NCBI RefSeq assembly: GCF_009739465.1 | Contig: NZ_WHOM01000045.1 | Span: 62,001 to 126,000, forward strand | Source: Streptomyces apocyni | Lineage (GTDB): Bacteria; Actinomycetota; Actinomycetes; Streptomycetales; Streptomycetaceae | Reading direction: 5' to 3' | Length of the DNA stretch: 64,000 nt | In this document: piece after piece, positions 42,116 to 51,241 of the stretch | Numbering within the stretch: position 1 is the stretch's first letter | Layout: each line of letters opens with the position of its first letter | Position numbers and translations under genes: made by a program | The notes under the pieces: model-generated | Databases searched by the model: none | Seen by the model: only the letters and a program-made list of their open reading frames with translations | Told to the model about the DNA's origin: nothing

Positions 42116-44385
42116 GTTGGTTCCAGGCGTACGACGATGGACTTGCTGGTCGGGGTGTTGCTGGTGTCGGCGGTCGCGTCCAGGGGGACCAGCACGTTGG
42201 TCTCCGGGTAGTACGCGGCGGCGCAGCCGCGGGCCGTGGGGTAGTGCACGACGCGGAAGCCGGGGGCGCGCCGTTCGACGCCGTCCGTCCACTCGCTGAC
42301 GAGGTCAGCGTAGCCGCCGTCGGGCAGGCCGAGCTGGTCCGCGTCGGTGGGGTTGACCAGGACGACGCGGCGGCCGTTCTTGATGCCGCGGTAGCGGTCG
42401 TCGAGGCCGTAGATGGTGGTGTTGTACTGGTCGTGGGAGCGCAGGGTCTGCAGGAGCAGCCGGCCTTCGGGGAGCTCGGGGTGGGTGACGGGGGCGGCGG
42501 TGAAGTTGGCCTTGCCGGTGGCCGTGGGGAAGCGGCGTTCGTCGCGTGGGGCGTGCGGGAGGGTGAAGCCGCCGGGGTGCGCTACGCGCGCGTTGAAGTC
42601 CTCGAAGCCGGGGATGACGCGGGCGATGCGGTCGCGGATGGTGGCGTAGTCCTTCTCGAACTCTTCCCAGGGGGTGTGGCTGGTCTCGCCCAGGACGCGG
42701 CGGGCCAGTCGGCAGACGATCGCGGGCTCGGACAGCAGCTGCCCGCTGGCGGGCTTCAGGCGTCCGCGTGAGGCGTGCACCATGCCCATGGAGTCCTCGA
42801 CGGTGACGAACTGCTCGCCGCTGCCCTGGAGGTCCCGCTCGGTGCGTCCGAGGGTGGGCAGGATCAGGGCGCGGGCGCCGGTCACGGTGTGTGAGCGGTT
42901 GAGTTTGGTGGAGACGTGGACGGTGAGGCGGGCGCGGCGCATCGCGTCTTCGGTGACGTCGGTGTCGGGGGATGCCGCGACGAAGTTGCCGCCCATGGCG
43001 AAGAAGACCTTGGCCTGGCCGTCCCTGAGGGCGCGGATGGACCGTACGACGTCGAGGCCGTAGTGGCGGGGCGGGGCGAAGCCGAACTCCTTCTCCAGGG
43101 CGTCCAGGAACGCCGGGGCGGGGCGCTCGAAGATGCCCATGGTGCGGTCGCCCTGCACGTTGGAGTGGCCGCGGACCGGGCAGACACCGGCGCCGGGGCG
43201 GCCGATGTTGCCGCGCAGCAGCAGGAAGTTGACGACCTCACGGATGGTGGGGACGGCGTGCTTGTGCTGGGTGAGGCCCATGGCCCAGCACACGACGGTG
43301 CGCTGGGATGCCAGGATCATCCGCAGGGCCTGTTCGATGGCGGTGCGGTCCAGGCCGGTGGCGGTGAGGGTGTCGTCCCAGTCGGCGGCCAGGGCCGCTT
43401 CCTTGAAGGCGTCGAAGCCGTGCGTGTGCTCGGCGATGAACTCCTCGTCGACCGCGCCCTGGGTCTCCAGTATGAGCTTGTTCAGCAGGCGGAACAGGGC
43501 CTGGTCGCCGCCGAGGCGGATCTGCAGGAAGAGGTCGGTGAGGGCGGTGCCCGCTCCGGCGAGGCCCTTGGGAGTCTGCGGGTTCTTGAAGCGCTCCATG
43601 CCCGCCTCGGGCAGCGGATTGACCGTGATGATCTTCGCGCCGGATGCCTTGGCGCGCTCCAGGGCGGAGAGCATCCGGGGGTGGTTGGTGCCGGGGTTCT
43701 GCCCGGCGACGATGATCAGGTCCGCCTGGTAGAGGTCATCGAGCAGGACGCTGCCCTTGCCGACGCCGATGGTCTCGGTGAGCGCGGAGCCCGAGGACTC
43801 GTGGCACATGTTGGAGCAGTCGGGCAGGTTGTTCGTGCCGAACTCGCGGGCGAAGAGCTGGTAGAGGAACGCCGCTTCGTTGCTGGTGCGGCCCGAGGTG
43901 TAGAAGAGCGCCTCGTCGGGGGAGCCGAGTGCGGCCAGCTCGTCGGCGATGATGTCGAAGGCGCGCTCCCAGGGCACCGGCTCGTACTGGTCAGCGCCCT
44001 CGGCGAGATACATGGGGTGGGTGAGCCGCCCCTGCTGGCCCAGCCAGTACCCGCTGCGCCGGGCGAGGTCGGACACCGGGTGGGTGGCGAAGAAGTCGCT
44101 GGTGACCCGGCGCAGGGTGGCCTCTTCGGCGACGGCCTTCGCGCCGTTCTCACAGAACTCCGCGCGGTGGCGGTGCTCGGGCTCGGGCCAGGCGCAGCCG
44201 GGGCAGTCGAAGCCGTCTTTCTGGTTGACCTTGAGCAGGGTGAGCGCGGTACGGCGCACGCCCATCTGCTGCTGTGCCATCCGCAGCGTGTGACCGACGG
44301 CGGGCAGCCCGGCGGCCGCGTGCTGCGGCGCTTCGACCTGGGGCGCGTCCTGGACGGGGTCGCCTGAGGGGGGCTTGCCTGTCAT
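42103..44385 (-). CDS. FdhF-like molybdopterin oxidoreductase (YdeP family)
   Basis: A 760-residue bis-molybdopterin enzyme of the FdhF/YdeP alpha-subunit family. The N-terminus has a CxxC pair C61/C64 in FDCPGCAWP, a candidate cluster ligand, and CSNMCHESSGS (C190, C194) is at the molybdenum-site region. Cofactor loops such as GQNPGTNHPRML and LRSHDQYNTTIYG are typical. The ATG at 44385 has a clear AAGGAGA site (plus strand 44393-44399). There is no Tat signal, so it is cytosolic. YdeP relatives are linked to acid tolerance, but the substrate is unknown. It is divergent from polA across a perfect inverted repeat. Confidence 0.9.
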   Translation of the reverse strand: MTGKPPSGDPVQDAPQVEAPQHAAAGLPAVGHTLRMAQQQMGVRRTALTLLKVNQKDGFDCPGCAWPEPEHRHRAEFCENGAKAVAEEATLRRVTSDFFATHPVSDLARRSGYWLGQQGRLTHPMYLAEGADQYEPVPWERAFDIIADELAALGSPDEALFYTSGRTSNEAAFLYQLFAREFGTNNLPDCSNMCHESSGSALTETIGVGKGSVLLDDLYQADLIIVAGQNPGTNHPRMLSALERAKASGAKIITVNPLPEAGMERFKNPQTPKGLAGAGTALTDLFLQIRLGGDQALFRLLNKLILETQGAVDEEFIAEHTHGFDAFKEAALAADWDDTLTATGLDRTAIEQALRMILASQRTVVCWAMGLTQHKHAVPTIREVVNFLLLRGNIGRPGAGVCPVRGHSNVQGDRTMGIFERPAPAFLDALEKEFGFAPPRHYGLDVVRSIRALRDGQAKVFFAMGGNFVAASPDTDVTEDAMRRARLTVHVSTKLNRSHTVTGARALILPTLGRTERDLQGSGEQFVTVEDSMGMVHASRGRLKPASGQLLSEPAIVCRLARRVLGETSHTPWEEFEKDYATIRDRIARVIPGFEDFNARVAHPGGFTLPHAPRDERRFPTATGKANFTAAPVTHPELPEGRLLLQTLRSHDQYNTTIYGLDDRYRGIKNGRRVVLVNPTDADQLGLPDGGYADLVSEWTDGVERRAPGFRVVHYPTARGCAAAYYPETNVLVPLDATADTSNTPTSKSIVVRLEPTSPA

Positions 44386-44430
44386 GCTCGGTCTCCTTCG
44401 ACCAGTACCTGAGCCAGCGTGGAGTGGTGT

Positions 44431-44516
44431 GTCCGATACTCCCACGGGGCTACGACAGTGGCCGGGCACCGCGGTGGAGCGGAGCTGGTTGTCAGTGGGG
44501 CGTGGGAGTATCGGAC
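44431..44516. promoter_or_regulatory. perfect 16-bp inverted repeat between FdhF-like gene and polA
   Basis: GTCCGATACTCCCACG (44431-44446) and CGTGGGAGTATCGGAC (44501-44516) are exact inverse copies, 54 bp apart. Each copy reads CGTGGGAGTATCGGAC toward the gene it faces: two bases before the polA GTG, and about 45 bases before the FdhF-like ATG. It may be a shared promoter element or a pair of operators. Confidence 0.75.
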
Positions 44517-44518
44517 GC

Positions 44519-47254
44519 GTGGCAGAAACAGCATCGAACAAGACTGAGAACGCGACCGTGGCGACCTCCGGCAAGCGCCCCCGCCTGATGCTCATGGACG
44601 GGCATTCGCTGGCGTACCGGGCGTTCTTCGCGCTGCCCGCGGAGAACTTCACCACGGCGTCCGGCCAGCCGACGAACGCCGTGTACGGCTTCGCGTCGAT
44701 GCTGGCGAACACCCTGCGGGACGAGGAACCCACTCACTTCGCGGTGGCCTTCGACGTGTCCCGCAGCACCTGGCGCTCGCAGGAGTTCGCCGAGTACAAG
44801 GCGAATCGCTCCAAGACGCCGGACGAGTTCAAGGGGCAGGTGGAGCTGATCGGTGAGCTGCTGGACACGATGCGTGTCGAGCGGTTCGCGGTGGACGGCT
44901 TCGAGGCGGACGACATCATCGCCACGCTCGCCACGCAGGCCGAGGCGGCGGGCTTTGACGTGCTGGTCGTCACTGGTGACCGTGACGCGTTCCAGCTGGT
45001 CAGCGACCATGTGACCGTGCTGTACCCGACCAAGGGCGTCTCCGAGCTCACCCGCTTCACCCCGGAGAAGGTGCAGGAGAAGTACGGCCTCACCCCGGCG
45101 CAGTACCCGGACTTCGCGGCCCTGCGCGGCGACCCGTCCGACAACCTCCCGGGCATCCCCGGTGTCGGTGAGAAGACCGCCGCGAAGTGGATCAACCAGT
45201 TCGGTTCGTTCGCGGACCTGGTGGAGCGCGCGGACGAGGTCAAGGGCAAGGCGGGGCAGAACTTCCGCGACCACATCGAGGCGGTGAAGCTGAACCGCCG
45301 GCTGACCGAGATGGTCCGCGAGGTGGAGCTGCCCCGGGGTGTCGAGGACCTGGAGCGCGCGGGCTACGACCGCAAGGCGCTCGCCGTGTTCCTGGACACC
45401 CTGGAGATCCGCAACCCCTCGCTGCGTGAGCGGCTGCTCGCCGTCGACCCCGGGGCGGCGGAGGCGGCCGATGAGGCGCCGCCCGCCGCGGGTGTGGAGC
45501 TGGACCCCGCGGTGCTGGGCACGGGGGAGCTGGCGCCCTGGCTCGCCGAGCACGGCGCCGTGGTGCTCGGCCTGGCCGCCGTCGACTCCTGGACGCTGGG
45601 CAGCGGCTCGGTGACCGAGGTGGCGCTCGCCACCGCCGAGGGGCCCGCCGCCTGGTTCGAGCCCTCGCACCTCGACCAGGCCGACGAGAACGCCTTCGCG
45701 GCCTGGCTCGCCGACGCCGACCGGCCCAAGGTCCTGCACAACGCCAAGAACGCCATGCGGGTCTTCGCCGAGCACGGCTGGACCATCGACGGCATCGTGA
45801 TGGACAGCGCGCTCGCCGCGTATCTGGTCAAGCCGGGCCGCCGCTCCTTCGCGCTAGACGCGCTGTCCCTGGAGTACCTGGGCCGGGAGCTCGCCCCCGC
45901 GGCCGCGGCCGACGGGCAGCTCGCCTTCGGCGCGGACGACGCGGCCCAGGCCGAGTCGTTGATGCTTCAGGCCCGTACGATCCTCGACCTGGGGACGGCC
46001 TTCGGCGAGAAGCTCCAGGAAGTCGGCGCGGCCGACCTGCTGCGGGACATCGAGCTGCCGACATCGGAGCTGCTGGCCCGCATGGAGCGGCACGGCATCG
46101 CGGCCGACCGGCCCCATCTGGAGGCCATGGAGCAGCTGTTCGCGGGTGCCGTCCAGCAGGCGGTGAAGGAGGCGCACGCCGCGGCGGGGCACGAGTTCAA
46201 CCTGGGCTCGCCCAAGCAGCTCCAGGAAGTCCTCTTCGGTGAGCTGGGTCTGCCCAAGACCAAGAAGACCAAGACCGGTTACACCACGGACGCGGACGCG
46301 TTGGCCTGGCTCGCCACCCAGACGGACAACGAGCTGCCGGTCATCATGCTGCGCCACCGCGAGCAGGCGAAGCTCCGGGTCACCGTCGAGGGCCTGATCA
46401 AGACCATCGCCGCGGACGGCCGCGTGCACACCAGTTTCAGTCAGATCGTGGCCGCGACCGGACGCCTGTCCTCCACCGACCCCAACCTGCAGAACGTTCC
46501 GGTGCGCACCGACGAGGGCCGGGCCATCCGCCGCGGCTTCGTGGTGGGTGAGGGCTACGAGTCGCTGATGACGGCGGACTACAGCCAGATCGAACTCCGG
46601 GTGATGGCGCACCTCTCCGAGGACGAGGGCCTCCTGGAGGCCTTCACCTCGGGAGAGGACCTGCACACCACCGTCGCCTCGCAGGTGTTCGGCGTCGAGC
46701 GGTCCGCGGTCGACGCCGAGATGCGCCGCAAGATCAAGGCCATGTCGTACGGCCTGGCCTACGGCCTGTCGGCGTTCGGGCTCTCCCAGCAGCTGAACAT
46801 CGAGGCGGCCGAGGCCCGTGCCCTGATGGACACCTACTTCGAGCGGTTCGGCGGGGTACGCGACTACCTGCGCCGGGCCGTCGACGAGGCACGCGCCACC
46901 GGCTACACCGAGACGATGCTGGGCCGCCGCCGTTATCTGCCCGACCTCAACAGCGACAACCGCCAGCGCCGCGAGGCGGCCGAGCGGATGGCGCTCAACG
47001 CCCCGATTCAGGGGACGGCGGCCGACATCGTCAAGGTCGCCATGCTCCGGGTCGACCGGGCGCTGCGGGAGGCGAAGCTGACCTCGCGGGTGCTCCTCCA
47101 GGTGCACGACGAAATCGTGCTGGAGATCGCCCCCGGTGAGCGGGCCGCGGTCGAGGAGATCGTGCGCCGCGAAATGGCGGCCGCGGTGCGGCTGAGGGCA
47201 CCGCTGGACGTGTCGGTGGGTGTCGGCGCGGACTGGGAGTCGGCCGCGCACTGA
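44519..47254 (+). CDS. polA: DNA polymerase I
   Basis: A 911-residue repair/replication polymerase. The N-terminal 5'-nuclease domain (about 25-310) shows LMLMDGHSLAYRAFFALP, EADDIIATLA and SDNLPGIPGVGEKTAA. The middle domain (about 340-540) lacks the clear DxE exonuclease pattern, as in other actinobacterial Pol I. The polymerase domain has DYSQIELRVMAH (motif A), the O-helix RRKIKAMSYGLAYGLSAFG and VHDEIVLE (motif C). I chose GTG 44519 because it gives the family's short start; it lies two bases from the inverted repeat. No ribosome site is obvious. Confidence 0.95.
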   Translation: MAETASNKTENATVATSGKRPRLMLMDGHSLAYRAFFALPAENFTTASGQPTNAVYGFASMLANTLRDEEPTHFAVAFDVSRSTWRSQEFAEYKANRSKTPDEFKGQVELIGELLDTMRVERFAVDGFEADDIIATLATQAEAAGFDVLVVTGDRDAFQLVSDHVTVLYPTKGVSELTRFTPEKVQEKYGLTPAQYPDFAALRGDPSDNLPGIPGVGEKTAAKWINQFGSFADLVERADEVKGKAGQNFRDHIEAVKLNRRLTEMVREVELPRGVEDLERAGYDRKALAVFLDTLEIRNPSLRERLLAVDPGAAEAADEAPPAAGVELDPAVLGTGELAPWLAEHGAVVLGLAAVDSWTLGSGSVTEVALATAEGPAAWFEPSHLDQADENAFAAWLADADRPKVLHNAKNAMRVFAEHGWTIDGIVMDSALAAYLVKPGRRSFALDALSLEYLGRELAPAAAADGQLAFGADDAAQAESLMLQARTILDLGTAFGEKLQEVGAADLLRDIELPTSELLARMERHGIAADRPHLEAMEQLFAGAVQQAVKEAHAAAGHEFNLGSPKQLQEVLFGELGLPKTKKTKTGYTTDADALAWLATQTDNELPVIMLRHREQAKLRVTVEGLIKTIAADGRVHTSFSQIVAATGRLSSTDPNLQNVPVRTDEGRAIRRGFVVGEGYESLMTADYSQIELRVMAHLSEDEGLLEAFTSGEDLHTTVASQVFGVERSAVDAEMRRKIKAMSYGLAYGLSAFGLSQQLNIEAAEARALMDTYFERFGGVRDYLRRAVDEARATGYTETMLGRRRYLPDLNSDNRQRREAAERMALNAPIQGTAADIVKVAMLRVDRALREAKLTSRVLLQVHDEIVLEIAPGERAAVEEIVRREMAAAVRLRAPLDVSVGVGADWESAAH

Positions 47255-47321
47255 CCGTGCGGACACCCGGTTGGACCCCGTGCTCGTGCTGGGGCGGGTG
47301 GGCCGGGGCAGCGTGGCAGTC

Positions 47322-47750
47322 ATGGCACTTCGCATACGCCGCTACTGGCGGCCCGCCGTCGCGGCGGCGGTCGCTTCGACGCTGATCGGCCCGATATCCG
47401 TGGCGGAGGTTCGGTCGGGGCGTCGTGCCGCGACCTGCCGCTCCGCCCGTGACCCCGATCTGGCCGCCCGGATGTCCCACGACATCCGGGCGGCTCTGTC
47501 GTTCCGTGGCCTGTCCCCGCGTGGCACCGCCCCGCTCGACCCGCCCGACGACCGCGGCGACCTGTGGTGCGCGCCCCACGACCGTGGCCGTCTCGGCACG
47601 GCGAGCGTCGCCAGGGTGCTGATCGTCGAGACGCTGCTGCGGTACGCCGAGGAGCTGCGCCGCTGGCTCGTCCGGTTCCGCACGCGCGGCATCCCGCCCA
47701 TGATCATGGCGTCGGACGGCCCCGTCACCGTCCGCCCGTACAGCCGATGA
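47322..47750 (+). CDS. hypothetical protein downstream of polA
   Basis: A 142-residue protein I cannot assign. A basic start (MALRIRRYWRP) is followed by a mildly hydrophobic stretch (about 10-26) that may be an anchor or signal. The later half, DRGDLWCAPHDRGRLGTASVARVLIVETLLRYAEELRRWL, is well organised and looks conserved. The ATG at 47322 lies 67 bases after the polA stop on the same strand, so cotranscription is possible. No catalytic motif is visible. Confidence 0.6.
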   Translation: MALRIRRYWRPAVAAAVASTLIGPISVAEVRSGRRAATCRSARDPDLAARMSHDIRAALSFRGLSPRGTAPLDPPDDRGDLWCAPHDRGRLGTASVARVLIVETLLRYAEELRRWLVRFRTRGIPPMIMASDGPVTVRPYSR

Positions 47751-47937
47751 GGCGACCCCTCCGGTACGAGCCGTGCCCGGCGCGGTCCACGGCTGTGTAA
47801 CGGTGGCGAACCCGTACCCACCAAAGGAGGGAGAAAGCGGACAGGAAGCGCTGTCTGCGCGGCGGAAGTTGTCGTAGGGTCACCTGCGTCAGCACGCTGG
47901 GGAGCGTGCCGCCGTCGCACGGGAGGGGACCACACGT

Positions 47938-49860
<1,923 letters not shown>

Positions 49861-49897
49861 CCGCGACGCCCGCCGGACACCGCCCCCGCACCGCACC

Positions 49898-49937
49898 GCA
49901 CCGCCCCCGTCGCCAGCAGTGGCAGCGGGGGCGGTGC
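49898..49937 (+). terminator. terminator of the transglycosylase gene
   Basis: GCACCGCCCCCG (49898-49909) and CGGGGGCGGTGC (49926-49937) form a perfect 12-bp stem; GCCA/TGGC pairs extend it inward. Confidence 0.85.
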
Positions 49938-50014
49938 GACGTGTTCTCATCTCGCCCGGGCGTTGCTACGGTGCCCCAGCCCTGACGCCGTATCAGTTCT
50001 TCGGGAGGCCGAGT

Positions 50015-50152
50015 ATGCGCGCCCTCATCGCCGCCGCCGTAGGTCTCGCGGCGGCGCTCGCCCTCGTCCTCACGGTCACGGCCATCGGCGCGCCCGCGGG
50101 CGAGACCTCGCCCAAGCCCCTGCTGACCACCGTGCCGCCGGAGAGTCCCTAG
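50015..50152 (+). CDS. small membrane or exported peptide, SPW_0924 family
   Basis: A 45-residue peptide with one hydrophobic helix (MRALIAAAVGLAAALALVLTVTAIGA) and a short P/T-rich tail (GETSPKPLLTTVPPESP). It matches what I know of the conserved Streptomyces SPW_0924 family. The ATG at 50015 has a GGGAGG site at 50003-50008, which separates it from the longer upstream frame. The function is unknown. It lies 72 bases upstream of the DUF3068 gene. Confidence 0.75.
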   Translation: MRALIAAAVGLAAALALVLTVTAIGAPAGETSPKPLLTTVPPESP

Positions 50153-50224
50153 ACCGCTGCGCCGCAGACCGAGCGCCACCCGTAGCCCAGCCACGCACCC
50201 ACAGAACAGAAGGGGGCCGCCGCG

Positions 50225-51217
50225 ATGCGCCGTAAGGCCAGCCTCGTCCTACTCGCCTTCGCCGTCTTCTTCGCCGCGCTCTCCCCGCTGCTGCGCTTCT
50301 ATGCCTTTCCCCGGCTGGCGAAGATCCCACCGAGCCAGTACCAGGAGGCGGTGCTCGAGGCGAAGCCAGCGACGCTCATCGACTACGGCACCATGCAGCC
50401 GAAAGAAGTCGACAAGCTGTCGATCGTGCAGACCCTCAAGGGCAACGTCGAAGAGGCCGAGCGGATCGGCAAGCGCACCGGCCGCGATGTCGTCGTCTGG
50501 GACACCCTCGCCTACGCCGAGGGCCCCGACGGCAAGATGGTCTCCAAGATCCCCGAGCGCTACATCTTCGACGCGCACACTCAGGAACCCGTACACGACA
50601 AGACCGAGATGGCGGACGGTCACGAGGTCAAGCGCGAGGGCATCGAGTTCAAGTGGCCCCTCCTGACCGAGAAACGTGACTACGACTACTTTGACCTGCG
50701 GGTACGCAAGTCCGCGCCCATCCACTACAAGGGCACCCGGAACTTCCGTGGCCTGGAGGTCTACTACTTCGAGCAGACCATCCCCTGGACGCAGGTCGAC
50801 TACCCGTCGGTCATGCCGGTCAAGGGCATCACCGCGAAGTCCCTCGCCGGAACCGGCACCAAACTCTGGTACACCACGGTCCGCAAGTTCTGGGTGGAGC
50901 CGGTCACCGGCGCGCCCGTGTACGGCGAGGAGATCCACGAGGAGGAGATGCGTGGCGGCACGCTGCTCGGTGACCGCGACAAGGTCACCGCGTTCGCCGG
51001 GCACGTCAAGATGCGCGAGGACTACATCAGGTCGACAGTCGACCTGGTCAAGTCCCAGCGCCAGCTGGTGCTGCTGATGACCAGCTACCTGCCGTGGGGA
51101 TTCTTGGGACTGGGCATCACTCTGCTCGCGCTCGCCCTCTTCCTTGAGGCCCGCAGCCGCCGCCCCGACGGCCAGGACCCGGCGCGGCAGCCCGCACCCG
51201 ACCCGGTCGAGGCGTAG
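50225..51217 (+). CDS. DUF3068 (PorA-like) membrane protein
   Basis: A 330-residue protein of the DUF3068 family, found in actinomycetes. The N-terminus holds one helix (about 4-25), then a large extracytoplasmic beta-rich domain (about 30-285) with many aromatic residues, and a second helix near the C-terminus (about 288-310, LLMTSYLPWGFLGLGITLLALALFLEA). The tail is charged and proline-rich. The family has no established biochemical role; links to lipid or cell-wall processes have been suggested by context in other genomes. Start ATG 50225 follows GAAGGGGGCCGCC. Confidence 0.8.
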   Translation: MRRKASLVLLAFAVFFAALSPLLRFYAFPRLAKIPPSQYQEAVLEAKPATLIDYGTMQPKEVDKLSIVQTLKGNVEEAERIGKRTGRDVVVWDTLAYAEGPDGKMVSKIPERYIFDAHTQEPVHDKTEMADGHEVKREGIEFKWPLLTEKRDYDYFDLRVRKSAPIHYKGTRNFRGLEVYYFEQTIPWTQVDYPSVMPVKGITAKSLAGTGTKLWYTTVRKFWVEPVTGAPVYGEEIHEEEMRGGTLLGDRDKVTAFAGHVKMREDYIRSTVDLVKSQRQLVLLMTSYLPWGFLGLGITLLALALFLEARSRRPDGQDPARQPAPDPVEA

Positions 51218-51241
51218 CCGTCGCTTGTCGGCCGTCGCCTG

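Larger units (their letters stand above)
23000..44300. other. strand-composition reversal domain centred near 33.5 kb
   Basis: From about 23 kb to 32.7 kb the + strand is strongly C- and A-rich (C over G, and GAA, CAA, AAA and CTC codons preferred in + strand genes). From about 34 kb to 44 kb it is strongly G- and T-rich (GTG, CTG, TTG, GGT and GCG preferred). Sample counts are 37 C and 9 G at 28381-28440 against 9 C and 35 G at 34981-35040. Genes on both sides are mostly on the + strand, so gene direction does not explain the flip. Boundaries are approximate. Confidence 0.75.

Noticed and set aside
47815..47850. AAAGGAGG motif as the ribosome site of a missed small gene
   Set aside because: No start codon lies at a suitable distance with an open frame of credible composition.
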